From positions 32,779 to 96,778 of the forward strand of contig CBDDHW010000045.1 in NCBI GenBank assembly GCA_965228575.1: 64,000 nucleotides of DNA, written 5' to 3'. Of this stretch, positions 54,560-63,824 are shown in pieces. Under the pieces are notes generated by a model, which saw only the letters and a list, made by a program, of their open reading frames with translations, was not told the DNA's origin and did not search any database. Position numbers and translations under genes: made by a program. Source of the DNA: UBA11612 sp965228575. Its GTDB lineage: Bacteria; Pseudomonadota; Alphaproteobacteria; Rhodospirillales; Rhodospirillaceae. Positions within the stretch are counted from its first letter, which is position 1, and every line of letters starts with the position of its first letter.

Positions 54560-55855
54560 CTAAATTCTGATGTCGATAAGAGCTTGCCGGCGTAGATCAC
54601 GAAGTTTCTGCCGAGCAAGAGTTTGCAGCTTTTCGTTCTCGAGCTGCGCAAAAACTTCTCGTGGCGATGGCAAGCCAGTATCGTTTTGGCGGTTGCAAAC
54701 AATCAAAAATAATCGAGCGCCACCGACTTTAACTGGTGTGCTCACCCGCCCTGGAGGGAGATCGACAACCGCATTGCGCACGTTTTCGGGAAGAGCTCCT
54801 GCATACAGTGGGGGTCGTTCTCCCGATCCTGGCCCACCGATTTCCTCGGCAAGACGATTCATATCGTCACAGGTTCGAACTTCTGTCAGAACACGGTTAC
54901 TGTAAAGTGCTAGTTGACGATCAGTCAGTGCCCGGCCGCCGAGGGTCGGCAAATAAATCTGGCTAATTTCGAGAATATGTCGCAATGGATCGGGTGCGCT
55001 CGATCTCCGCCGGTCCTGAACCATCACAATGCGATAACCGGTCGCCGTTCGAATAGGGACGGATATCTGATTGGGACTCATCGTCGAGACGATTCGACTA
55101 AGTTGCTGATCAAGGTCTTCGGGGAACACCCAGCCAAGGGTCCCACCAACGGCCGCGGTCGGACTTTGAGAAAACTGTTGCGCCAACGAGAAGAACGGCG
55201 TGCCGTTGCGTGCGCGTTCTATCAAGGTTTCGGCCAGTTGACGAACGCTCGACTCTTCTGCGGGAGAGCGAACGGGGAGTTCAATTTCTGAAAGAAAAAA
55301 TTCTTCCTTACCTTGATTGGTGCGCATTTTATTGAGAACGGTATCGACCTCTTCAGGGGCGACATTGACGTCTCGCTCTAAAACATTGCGAATGATTTTG
55401 TTCCACGCGACATCAGCTTCGATCTGGCTATAAAAGGTTTCGACGTTGACGCCTTGTTCTTCCAGAAGAAGCCGAAAGTCGCCAGGGCGCATTCCGTTGC
55501 GCGCCTCAATCGAAGCAACGGCATTTCGAATTTCTCCCTCGGTCGCCTGTATCTCCAGTCGCTCCGCTTCTTGAATTTTGAGGCGCTCCTCAACGAGCGA
55601 GTCAATGATTTGCGGAAGAATGCGTTGTTGGGTTTCAAGCGTATTCGGTAGTCCGGAGGTGATAAGAAAGAACCCCAAGCGCGATTGAACATCAAACCCC
55701 GTGATCACATCTTCGTTGACGACCGCCGCGATGCCCATTGCGCCATTTCCTTGCTGAGCGGTCACTGGCGTGATGCTTATGCAACTCAAAACAGCTAGTC
55801 CCACGAGTGACGTTCGGACAGCGGACAAGGCGTTCAACATGCGCATGGCTTTCAT
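54560..55855 (-). CDS. surA: Periplasmic chaperone SurA
   Basis: 431 residues from the ATG at 55855; the frame is open to 55954 but the added residues precede the signal peptide and look non-coding. The signal ends near ISITPVTAQQ. SurA N-domain (VVNEDVITGFDVQSRLGFFL, VEERLKIQEAERLEI) is followed by a PpiC-type domain (FFLSEIELPVRSPAEES, FSQSPTAAVGGTLGWVFPEDLDQQL) and a second, less regular one (HILEISQIYLPTLG). It brings barrel proteins to BAM. It follows lptD, as usual. Confidence 0.93.
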   Translation of the reverse strand: MKAMRMLNALSAVRTSLVGLAVLSCISITPVTAQQGNGAMGIAAVVNEDVITGFDVQSRLGFFLITSGLPNTLETQQRILPQIIDSLVEERLKIQEAERLEIQATEGEIRNAVASIEARNGMRPGDFRLLLEEQGVNVETFYSQIEADVAWNKIIRNVLERDVNVAPEEVDTVLNKMRTNQGKEEFFLSEIELPVRSPAEESSVRQLAETLIERARNGTPFFSLAQQFSQSPTAAVGGTLGWVFPEDLDQQLSRIVSTMSPNQISVPIRTATGYRIVMVQDRRRSSAPDPLRHILEISQIYLPTLGGRALTDRQLALYSNRVLTEVRTCDDMNRLAEEIGGPGSGERPPLYAGALPENVRNAVVDLPPGRVSTPVKVGGARLFLIVCNRQNDTGLPSPREVFAQLENEKLQTLARQKLRDLRRQALIDIRI

Positions 55856-55996
55856 TCGGGCAAAGGTTCGTGAGGCGGTTTTAGCACCGTAACATATGTA
55901 GAAATTGCGGTGAAAACTAGGCGCTAACCCTATCAGTTTGCATAAACTTTTCAAAATTTTATGGGTGGCGCAAAATCAGGAAAGCGCTGGTTGGCG

Positions 55997-58231
55997 TTAT
56001 CTGCGGGCTCCAATATCCGTATTGAAACTAATGTCGCCGATGGTCTTCAGATTGACGCGCAGGAGAACGGAAACGCCCCGGCGAAAATCCCGATCTTCTG
56101 TATTGTCGTTGGCGAGATCCAGGCCAACAATTATGCATTCGTCCTCATAGGTAATTCCCACGTTGGTTCGAATCCGACCTCCGCCGGGGCCGAGGTTTTC
56201 CCGGTGGCTAGCGGTGATTCTCCAATTGCGGGACAGGCGGCTTGAAAGCGATACAAAAAGTTCTTCGGTATCACCCGGACTTGTCGGTGAGGCGTCGGCT
56301 TCTAAGAACACGTAGTTCGCGCGGAAGCGAAATAAGTTGGGGCCCATCGCGGCGCTCAACTCGCTGCGCCGGTTTGCGAACGTCTTTTTATCCAACCTAA
56401 ATCGGTACTGCATACTGATATAGGGGTGCGGAGAGACATCTATACGACCCACAAAATCGGAGAGATGTCCGTCCAATCCCGAAAGCGGGGAAAACACATC
56501 ATCGTCATGGAATCTATAAACTTGGCCGATAAGCGCCGAAATAGCGCCGCCTTGCCCGTTGTATCCAGACCAACGAAACCCGTAATTGACGCGCGGTCCC
56601 GATTCCACCCGGTCGAGCCCAGCAAAACGCTGAGTCTGAAAGAGGTTTGTATCGTCAAATTCTAAGTCGAGACTGTCTTCGTTCGGTATCGAATCGTAGT
56701 TCAATCCGATTGGGCTCACGACCGCCATAACAATGGGTTCGAAAACCTGATGAAAACCCCATTGATCGTTGACGAACGGCATGCGCCACTCAAGTGACGC
56801 CTCGGGTACAATTCGCCCGGTTGTGCCGGTAAAAACGTCGCCGCGTTCGGGGCGTTCAAAATCACGGATGTAGTATCCGTCTGCGCGTACACTTGCTCGA
56901 AACGTATAGACTTCTCCGAGAGACGTGGTGAACGGAAGATTCCATCCGACTTTCCCAGATAGACGGTTGGTATCGGCGCCGTCTTCTCTAACAATGACCA
57001 GACCGTTTGCATCGACTTCCCAATATCCACCCAAAAAACCGGGATCGCTGACGTAATTGAAGTCGACGGCCGGCGCGACAATGGGTACGGATCCCCTCGC
57101 AATCGGAAGGCGTTGGCGCTGGAAATAATAAGTGTTCGCAGATAGGTAGGTGTTTCTGGAAAACCGCTCAGCGAAGGCATTGGTCGTAAGCCATGTGGGG
57201 GCGTCGAAACTGTAGCGGCGCAGGTAAGTGCGATCTGTCGCCAAATTAATGTCCGCGCCCATGCGCCAATGCCGATCAATATCAAATCGAACCAAACCGT
57301 CGACATGGCCGCGAATGTCTTCATTTAGTTCTGGGTCACCGCCCATCAAACTGCCAAACAACCGCACTTCGCCGGTGCGAAAATTCTGGCGGTATTCTCC
57401 GGTGGCGCCGTTTCCAGCGCTTGAAGTCAAAAATGGCGTGAGCGTTGCGTCTTTGTCTGGCGCTATCGCGAAAAAGTACGGTTGTTGATAGGCGACCCCT
57501 AAGTTTCGGCCCCCGCCAATGGTCGGCAAGAGCAAACCACTCTTTGATCCCGCTGTGGGATCCGGGTGGGCGAGATAAGGCGTGTAAAAAACGGGCACTC
57601 CGCCGAGCTCAAGCCAAGCGTTTTGGTAATAAACCATCTCCTCGTCAGCGTCGTAGCGAACGCGACCGGCGTTAATTTGCCATAGTGGCGTTTCCCCTTC
57701 GCAGCTATCGCAGGCGGTATATGCGGATTCATATAGCTCGCTTATGCCATCTGGACGACGCAGAAACGTACGGCTTGTCATGCGTGAGCCATCGGACAGC
57801 AGAACACGCAAGTCGCGTGCTAACCCTTCTTTCAGATCACCCGTGACTTCAATGCTTTCGAAAAAGAAAACGGTTCCGTTTTCATCGAGAAGTGAAATAT
57901 TGCCAACCGCTCTCGCGATATCTTTGGTTCGGTCGTAAATTATCGAGTCCGCAAGTAATATGAGGGAGCCACGCTGAACTTCAACGCTGCCCGAGGCTGT
58001 AACGGTATCGGTATCCGCGTCATACTGAAATTCGTCGGCAAGAAGAAGTGAATGGTCCTCGCGGTTGAGTGTCGGATCTGGTGCGTCTTGGGCGAGCGCC
58101 AGACCGTCAAACGGCATTCCAAAAGTTATCAGCAGAACAGCAACGCCAAATGTCGAAATCCCACGGCCCAACCGTAAATGTTTGGCCGCCCATGCGGGCT
58201 CGCGTGAAAACAAGGTGGCTAAATTTTTCAT
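55997..58231 (-). CDS. lptD: LPS-assembly protein LptD
   Basis: 744 residues. Signal peptide (to about LALAQDAPD), an LptA-like jellyroll (DEFQYDADTDTVTASGSVEVQRGSLILLADSIIYDRTKDIARAVGNI) and the 26-strand-type barrel with PVFYTPYLAHPDPT. Cysteines in TACDSCEGE and near the C-terminus in DECIIVGLDL could form inter-domain disulfides. It inserts lipopolysaccharide into the outer leaflet. It lies ten bases after lptF, with no lptG between. Confidence 0.96.
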   Translation of the reverse strand: MKNLATLFSREPAWAAKHLRLGRGISTFGVAVLLITFGMPFDGLALAQDAPDPTLNREDHSLLLADEFQYDADTDTVTASGSVEVQRGSLILLADSIIYDRTKDIARAVGNISLLDENGTVFFFESIEVTGDLKEGLARDLRVLLSDGSRMTSRTFLRRPDGISELYESAYTACDSCEGETPLWQINAGRVRYDADEEMVYYQNAWLELGGVPVFYTPYLAHPDPTAGSKSGLLLPTIGGGRNLGVAYQQPYFFAIAPDKDATLTPFLTSSAGNGATGEYRQNFRTGEVRLFGSLMGGDPELNEDIRGHVDGLVRFDIDRHWRMGADINLATDRTYLRRYSFDAPTWLTTNAFAERFSRNTYLSANTYYFQRQRLPIARGSVPIVAPAVDFNYVSDPGFLGGYWEVDANGLVIVREDGADTNRLSGKVGWNLPFTTSLGEVYTFRASVRADGYYIRDFERPERGDVFTGTTGRIVPEASLEWRMPFVNDQWGFHQVFEPIVMAVVSPIGLNYDSIPNEDSLDLEFDDTNLFQTQRFAGLDRVESGPRVNYGFRWSGYNGQGGAISALIGQVYRFHDDDVFSPLSGLDGHLSDFVGRIDVSPHPYISMQYRFRLDKKTFANRRSELSAAMGPNLFRFRANYVFLEADASPTSPGDTEELFVSLSSRLSRNWRITASHRENLGPGGGRIRTNVGITYEDECIIVGLDLANDNTEDRDFRRGVSVLLRVNLKTIGDISFNTDIGARR

Positions 58232-58241
58232 TACCAGGGTG

Positions 58242-59372
58242 TTATGCCGTCGCCGCGCCGGATGAGGAAGAGTTTTTAAGAAAAAGAGCTGCTTGCGGCA
58301 GCAAAAAAAAGATAAGTCCGGCGATGATGGGGAGGGCGACGACCGCGTACATTACGCCGACACGGGACGCGGACTGAGATGCAAGATTGGCTGCGCCGAG
58401 GCTCGCCGCCTGCAAGGCAATGACCGCGAATATTGCTGTGGCGATTTTGGTGATCTGCCCGCGTCTGTCAAAACTGCCGCGGAGAAGAAAAATCAACCCG
58501 ATTACCGCGTATCCGAGCGCGGTGATCGGCGTAACAATGCGTTGGTGAGCTTCCGATTTCATGCGTGAAACATTGATCGAAGAAATGCCGTCGGACTCAG
58601 ACATGCGGAGCAGTTCAAACGTGTCTCTCTCGCGGTTGTCCGCAAAGCGGTCCTCGGTTGTACGCGACAACGCTCCAAAATCTAGTGAGTAGCTGTCAAA
58701 ATATAACACCGACAACTCTCCCGATCCGCGTTCTAATTCCTGCCGGCTTCCATTGGCTAGCAAGATTCGAGGTTGGTTATTGTTACTCACAACAATACCG
58801 CTTTCGGCCATTAAGGTCATGTTCTTTGGTGCTTCACGTGTGTCGTGAACAAGGATTCCGAGCAGCTCGCCGTTTTGGCCGCGGCTGCGAACATAAACGG
58901 TCAATTCTTTTGCCAATTGATTAAATGCGCCTTCGCGAAGCAGAATTTGCGAAACGTCATTTCTAATCGACCATTGCAGCTCTTTAAACGACCGAAATGT
59001 TTCTGGCACGATAAATAATGTCAGGGCATAGCCGACGACTGTAAATACCAATGCACTCAGGAGCGCAGGGGCAGCTAACCCCAGGCGGCTGACGCCAGCG
59101 GATTGGACGACGACCAATTCACGATCGAGAGTGAGCTTGTTATATATGAAGAGCACGACGAAGAATGAGGCCGCCGGTAAAATGACGGAAACGAACCAAG
59201 GCAACAATAGCGTGGTGAGCTTCAGCCATGTCCCGATATCAAGGCCCTTGTTGATAACAAATTGCAGAAACTGCAGCGATTGGGTGAGCCATACGATAAA
59301 CGCCAAGGCGACGCTCACGAGGATCGTGCCCACAACAAGTTGGCGAAGTATGTAAAGGGTTATGCTTGACAT
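58242..59372 (-). CDS. lptF: LPS export ABC transporter permease LptF
   Basis: 376 residues. Six membrane helices flanking a periplasmic beta-jellyroll: TLYILRQLVVGTILVSVALAFIVWLTQSLQFLQFVINKG, then ILPAASFFVVLFIYNKLTLDRELVVVQSAGVSRLGL, a periplasmic part with EAPKNMTLMAESGIVVSNN, and C-terminal helices (TALGYAVIGLIFLLRG, GVMYAVVALPIIAGLIFFL). The IWLTQSL-type start identifies LptF rather than LptG. It extracts lipopolysaccharide with LptB and LptG. It is first in the leftward unit. Confidence 0.92.
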   Translation of the reverse strand: MSSITLYILRQLVVGTILVSVALAFIVWLTQSLQFLQFVINKGLDIGTWLKLTTLLLPWFVSVILPAASFFVVLFIYNKLTLDRELVVVQSAGVSRLGLAAPALLSALVFTVVGYALTLFIVPETFRSFKELQWSIRNDVSQILLREGAFNQLAKELTVYVRSRGQNGELLGILVHDTREAPKNMTLMAESGIVVSNNNQPRILLANGSRQELERGSGELSVLYFDSYSLDFGALSRTTEDRFADNRERDTFELLRMSESDGISSINVSRMKSEAHQRIVTPITALGYAVIGLIFLLRGSFDRRGQITKIATAIFAVIALQAASLGAANLASQSASRVGVMYAVVALPIIAGLIFFLLPQAALFLKNSSSSGAATA

Positions 59373-59517
59373 CTGAGACGATTATAAGGGCTGAAAAGCA
59401 CAGAAAACCAGGGCTAACCGCCCTATTTGTACCAAGCGACGTCATGAAGTGCCTTGTGGATTTACAAAACGAAAGAGCTGAATCAAACTGGTTTGCGTTC
59501 AACTGAGGCAAGCATCG

Positions 59518-60036
59518 GTGATACCAAAAATTTCGTCTCTCGTTTTTCTGAGTTGCGTGATCTCCGCGTCTTTGGTGGTCTGCGTTTCGCAAGAAAGCTT
59601 GGCTGCCGACCAGCTACCTTGTGCGACTGTTAGTGAAGCTCAGGCGTTCCAGGTTCGAAATCTTCAAAGCCAATTCATGGTCGCGGCTCTCGCCTGCAAT
59701 CAGCGTGAGGCGTACACAAAGTTCGTTAAGCGGTTTCGCCCGTTTTTGGTGTCGGCAGGCGATCATCTTGTGAATTATTTTGAACGCATCGGTAAAGGCC
59801 CGTCTGCAATCAATCAACATGTAACGGACCTTGCCAACGCTGCAGGCTTGGAGCGCGCGGCGCGACCTTCGGTTTATTGTTCAAAGACTTGGGAATTGTT
59901 CTGGGAGCTTGAGCAAACCCCCTTAAATCTCGTCAAGGCCGCTGCGGAAAATCACATTGATTCGGTGTCGAGTCCGTCCGCATGCCGCGCTCAGCAAAAA
60001 GATCAAAGCGCCACCAGGACACCTTCGCTCAATTAG
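59518..60036 (+). CDS. Small exported protein of unknown function
   Basis: 172 residues from a GTG at 59518 with GAGG about nine bases upstream. The Sec signal runs to about SQESLAADQ. The mature part is helical with four conserved-looking Cys (LPCATV, ALACNQREA, VYCSKTWEL, SACRAQ): FQVRNLQSQFMVAALACNQREAYTKFVKRFRP is a pattern I associate with an uncharacterised alphaproteobacterial family. Function unknown. It is divergent from lptF and convergent to the OmpA gene. Confidence 0.75.
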   Translation: MIPKISSLVFLSCVISASLVVCVSQESLAADQLPCATVSEAQAFQVRNLQSQFMVAALACNQREAYTKFVKRFRPFLVSAGDHLVNYFERIGKGPSAINQHVTDLANAAGLERAARPSVYCSKTWELFWELEQTPLNLVKAAAENHIDSVSSPSACRAQQKDQSATRTPSLN

Positions 60037-60050
60037 TTTTAATTAAGATG

Positions 60051-60089
60051 TTTGGGAGTGCGAAGGGCGCTCGGCTCCGCACTCCCAAA
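60051..60089. terminator. Bidirectional hairpin between convergent genes
   Basis: Twelve-base perfect stem TTTGGGAGTGCG (60051-60062) and CGCACTCCCAAA (60078-60089) with a 15-base loop, lying between two convergent stops. AACAATTATT follows on the plus strand and CATCTTAATT on the minus strand, so it can serve both. Confidence 0.75.
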
Positions 60090-60093
60090 ACAA

Positions 60094-61179
60094 TTATTCC
60101 ATGACGATTTCAACGCGCCGGTTTTGGGGTTCTTTTACATTGTCCCCCGTGGCCACGAGCGGCATTGACTCGCCTTTGTGCATAACAGCAATTTCGCCCT
60201 CTGCAATGCCCTGTGCAACTAGTGCTTGCTTTACAGCCAGTGCGCGCCGTTCTGACAGGGCCATATTGTAGGCCGTCGAGCCCGAGGTGTCTGTATGGCC
60301 GGTCACGGAAATCGATGACTTTCCCGACGTCTTCGCGTGCTCGGCAGCTTCCATCACTATTTTCTGGGCGTCATCGCGCAAATTCGACTTATCAAAATCG
60401 AAAAACACCAAGAAATTCTGAGGCACGGGTGGTGCTGGCGGCGGCGGCGGTGCAGCTGGCGCTGGCGCCGGAGGTGGCGGCGGAGGTGGAGGTGGCGGTG
60501 TGGGTTCTGCAGCCGGTTCGTCTTTCTTGCCGAACGTATATCTTAGGCCGAGAAAGACGTTGTGACTGGCGTCATCATGTCCGCTGACACGCGAGCCTGC
60601 AGGGTTGCTATCGAACCTATTTTTCAAGCTATTGGCATAACGGTAGTCAACGTACATATCGACGCGATCCCGCAAAGGAATCGTAACCCCGACAATACCT
60701 TGCCACTGGAACTTAGAGCTGGTGTCTTTGAAAACCGGTGATCCGGTCCCGCGCACGTCATCCCATTTGGTGATTGCGAGGCCGACGCCGCCGCCAACGT
60801 AGGGCTGAAATGCGGTTCCGACACCGACGTCGTAGAGGAGATTGCCCATAAACGTTACGGCGCTTTGGCGGCCCAGCCAACTGGCGCTGTCGACGGCACT
60901 GACCGTGGCGTTACGAAAACCAAATTCGAATTCGCTGCGGAAATCTTCCGGCCATTTGTAACCAATAGCGCCGTGAATGCCCCATCCGTCATTAAACGTC
61001 ACTCGATTTTGGGTCGTTGTGCCGCCCACCGGAATTTCCGAAGAGACGTCGGAGCTCAGAGCTTTATGGTACCCGACGCCCAAGGCGATATACGGGCCGT
61101 ACTCTTCAGCCGCGACGGCCGGAGAGGAAACAACAGCTGCGGCGATCAAGGCCAACAGTGTGCGGTATAGCGAATTCAT
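60094..61179 (-). CDS. OmpA-family outer-membrane protein
   Basis: 361 residues; AGGAG ten bases before the ATG. Signal peptide to about AVAAEEY, an eight-stranded OmpA-like barrel (YGPYIALGVGYHKAL, VDMYVDYRYANSLKN, NVFLGLRYTFG), a long Pro/Ala linker (about 225-255, mostly proline) and the peptidoglycan-binding OmpA domain (FLVFFDFDKSNLRDDAQKIV, SVTGHTDTSGSTAYNMALSERRALAVKQAL, NRRVEIVM). It anchors the outer membrane to the cell wall. Monocistronic with a terminator. Confidence 0.95.
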   Translation of the reverse strand: MNSLYRTLLALIAAAVVSSPAVAAEEYGPYIALGVGYHKALSSDVSSEIPVGGTTTQNRVTFNDGWGIHGAIGYKWPEDFRSEFEFGFRNATVSAVDSASWLGRQSAVTFMGNLLYDVGVGTAFQPYVGGGVGLAITKWDDVRGTGSPVFKDTSSKFQWQGIVGVTIPLRDRVDMYVDYRYANSLKNRFDSNPAGSRVSGHDDASHNVFLGLRYTFGKKDEPAAEPTPPPPPPPPPPAPAPAAPPPPPAPPVPQNFLVFFDFDKSNLRDDAQKIVMEAAEHAKTSGKSSISVTGHTDTSGSTAYNMALSERRALAVKQALVAQGIAEGEIAVMHKGESMPLVATGDNVKEPQNRRVEIVME

Positions 61180-61350
61180 AGTGTGTAGCTCCTACAGAGA
61201 TGCACGGAATTTAAATTTACGCCCAAGGCTACGCTAACCCTTTGAAGCGCTGGCTCTTTGTCGCCTCGGGGTGCTGCGGGTACTTACCACAGGGTGCACA
61301 GTATTGGGCACTGTTTTCGAGGCCCTAACGACTGGGCCGGTTGAGAAGTT

Positions 61351-62781
61351 TCATGAAAACGTATCTAAATCGATAACTTTCCCAGGATTCATGTCGTTTT
61401 CTGGGTCGATGGCCCGTTTGATTGCGCGCATGAGCTGGAGTTCCACCGGATCTTTGTAGCGGATCATCTCTTCGGTTTTGAGGCGGCCGATACCGTGCTC
61501 GGCGGAAAAAGACCCGCCCATTGACGCGACAAGGTCGTGCACAATGCGGTTCATGTCACTCCACTGAGCAAGGAACTTGGCTTTGTCCGCGCCAACAGGT
61601 TGGGTGATATTGAAGTGAATGTTGCCATCTCCGATATGTCCAAACGGAACTGGCCTGGACCCCGGAAAATCTCTGATGATGGCTTCAGTCCCGGCGGTGA
61701 TGAACTCTGTCACACGCGAGACGGGAACCGAAATATCGTGTTTGATACTTCCGCCTTCGTGTTTTTGCGCCTCGGGCAAGGACTCACGCAGGCGCCATAG
61801 GGTTTTCGATTGTTCAAGGCTTTCGGCAACGATGCCATCGGCAATGAGACCATTTTCAAATGCTTTTTCGAGCATGGCGTCAAAGTTGGGCCGAATAGCC
61901 GCGTCGGGCCTTGAGGTCGACAGTTCTATCAAAACGTACCATGAGTGCGGGTCGTTGAATGGATCGTTGACGCCCGAGATGTGTTTTGAGCACATCTCCA
62001 CACCAAGTCGCGGGATAAGCTCGAACGCGGTGACAGTGTCGCCCGACATCTCGCGCGCCAGGCTTAAAAGTATGTTCGCACTTTCCAATGTGTTCAAAGC
62101 GCACAACGCGGTCGCGGTTTCCACTGGCCGGGGGAAAAGCTTGAGGGCCGCGGCTGTAATAATACCAAGTGTACCCTCCGCGCCGACGAAGAGGTGTCTT
62201 AGTGCGTAGCCCGTGTTGTCCTTGCTCAAAGATCTGAGACCGTTCCATATGCGCCCGTCGGGGAGAACAACCTCAAGGCCAAGCACAAGGTCACGGGTAT
62301 TGCCATACCGAAGGACGTTGATACCACCGGCATTGGTCGCCAGATTACCGCCGATCTGACAACTTCCTTCTGCGGCGAGGCTAAGCGGAAAGAGACAATT
62401 TTGTTCAGCGGCTGCGCTTTGAATATCGGCGAGGATGCATCCGGCTTCGACAGTGAGGTTGTAGTTGATCGCATCAATATTGCGAATTTTGTTCATACGG
62501 CCGAGGTTGACGATGACCTGATCTGCGTTTTCATGCCCTGTCGCGCCGCCGCACAAACCCGTATTCCCACCTTGCGGGACTATGGATACGCCAGCCTTGA
62601 TACACGCCTGAACGACGGCTGAAACCTCTTTTGTTGAACTCGGTCGTGCAATGAGCGCTGCTTTGCTCTCATATAACCCGCGCTCTTCGTGCAGGAACGG
62701 TGCCATAGATGAAGGGTCGGAGATGCAGGCGGCCTCACCGACAATGCCTTGTATGTCTTTGATCAGGGCCGAAGGTGGCAC
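61351..62781 (-). CDS. FAD-binding oxidase (GlcD / D-2-hydroxyacid dehydrogenase type)
   Basis: 476 residues from a GTG at 62781 (GGAG nine bases upstream); a GTG at 62805 has no ribosome site. FAD_binding_4 domain with PQGGNTGLCGGATGHENADQVIVNLGRMNKI and GGNLATNAGGINVLRYGNTRDLVLGLEVVLPDG; the C-terminal FAD-linked oxidase domain has PFGHIGDGNIHFNI and SAEHGIGRLKTEEM (substrate/metal His and Glu). Likely substrate is a D-2-hydroxyacid such as D-lactate or D-2-hydroxyglutarate. tsaC, 104 bases upstream, is a frequent neighbour. Confidence 0.9.
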   Translation of the reverse strand: MPPSALIKDIQGIVGEAACISDPSSMAPFLHEERGLYESKAALIARPSSTKEVSAVVQACIKAGVSIVPQGGNTGLCGGATGHENADQVIVNLGRMNKIRNIDAINYNLTVEAGCILADIQSAAAEQNCLFPLSLAAEGSCQIGGNLATNAGGINVLRYGNTRDLVLGLEVVLPDGRIWNGLRSLSKDNTGYALRHLFVGAEGTLGIITAAALKLFPRPVETATALCALNTLESANILLSLAREMSGDTVTAFELIPRLGVEMCSKHISGVNDPFNDPHSWYVLIELSTSRPDAAIRPNFDAMLEKAFENGLIADGIVAESLEQSKTLWRLRESLPEAQKHEGGSIKHDISVPVSRVTEFITAGTEAIIRDFPGSRPVPFGHIGDGNIHFNITQPVGADKAKFLAQWSDMNRIVHDLVASMGGSFSAEHGIGRLKTEEMIRYKDPVELQLMRAIKRAIDPENDMNPGKVIDLDTFS

Positions 62782-62885
62782 GGTATCGCGCTCCAGGTTA
62801 ATCACACCGTCTATTCAATATGGACAATTCAAAATGGGCTAAAGGCTGGCGCAAGGCAACGGGTGAGAAGAAGATATTTGCGCGG

Positions 62886-63824
62886 TTATTTTGCTGCCGC
62901 CCGCTGCAGCCGATCGTTAATCGCGAGTCCTATGCCTGTATCGGGAACGGGCGCAACGGCGATGGCTTGAAAACGCTCCGGGTCGTCCAAAGCGCGCAAC
63001 ATCGCAAACAGATTCGCAGCGGCTTCGCTTAAATCACCGCGAGGACTGAGGTTAAGGGTCGCGCCTGAGATTGACCCGAAGCCGAGCAGCGCTTCATGGG
63101 TTTTGGCAGACTGTGCGTTTAATCTCAGCGGCAACGTCGGCGCATAGTGACTTTGCAATTGGCCGGGAGACTTAGGCGCATTTGTCGCCTCTGCGGATAA
63201 AGAGACCGGACCGATGACGGCTTTGATCTGGTCCGGTGTAATTGCTCCCGGCCTTAGAATGGTCGCTGAATCGGTTGTAAGATCAAGAACCGTTGATTCC
63301 AAACCAATGTCGCAAGGTCCATCGTCAAGAATGAGATCTATGATGTTGCCAAGCGAGCCTTGTACATGCGCAGCAAGAGTGGGGCTAACGGTTCCCGAGG
63401 TGTTTGCGCTGGGGGCGGCGAGTGGGCGGTCTGCGGCTTTCAATAGAGCTTGTGCACATTTGGCCGCAGGCGCGCGCAGAGCAATGCTCAGAAGGTTGGC
63501 TGTCGCCGTTCGGGCAATGGGAGACGCTTCAAGTTGATGCACTACAAGTGTTAGTGGACCGGGCCAAAACGCTTGGGTCAGGGACAACGTACGCGAGTCA
63601 GGTTTGGCATAATTGCCGATCGTCTCGGAATCGGGAATGTGAACAATCAGCGGGTTAAAGGACGGCCGGCCTTTAGCTTTGTATATTCGCTCAATGGCGT
63701 CCGGCTGGGTGGCGTCAGCGCCAAGCCCATAAACGGTTTCTGTCGGAAAGGCGACCAGACCGCCCGCTCGAAGGATCCGCGCACCTTCAGAGATTGCGTC
63801 AGGTGTGGCTTGGCGCAGGCTCAT
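62886..63824 (-). CDS. tsaC: L-threonylcarbamoyladenylate synthase
   Basis: 312 residues, long form with an additional C-terminal Sua5 domain. YrdC part: GGLVAFPTETVYGLGADATQPDAIERIYKAKGRPSFNPLIVH, SIALRAPAA, RPLAAPSANTSGTVSPT and GLESTVLDL. The C-terminal part (SPGQLQSHYAPTLPLRLN) is the Sua5 linker and domain. It makes the precursor of t6A37 in tRNA. Its start overlaps the stop of the upstream cysQ-like gene (ATGA). Confidence 0.95.
   Translation of the reverse strand: MSLRQATPDAISEGARILRAGGLVAFPTETVYGLGADATQPDAIERIYKAKGRPSFNPLIVHIPDSETIGNYAKPDSRTLSLTQAFWPGPLTLVVHQLEASPIARTATANLLSIALRAPAAKCAQALLKAADRPLAAPSANTSGTVSPTLAAHVQGSLGNIIDLILDDGPCDIGLESTVLDLTTDSATILRPGAITPDQIKAVIGPVSLSAEATNAPKSPGQLQSHYAPTLPLRLNAQSAKTHEALLGFGSISGATLNLSPRGDLSEAAANLFAMLRALDDPERFQAIAVAPVPDTGIGLAINDRLQRAAAK

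Noticed and set aside
60425..60500. GC-rich tandem-repeat DNA
   Set aside because: It only encodes the Pro/Ala linker of the OmpA protein, not a satellite or CRISPR array.
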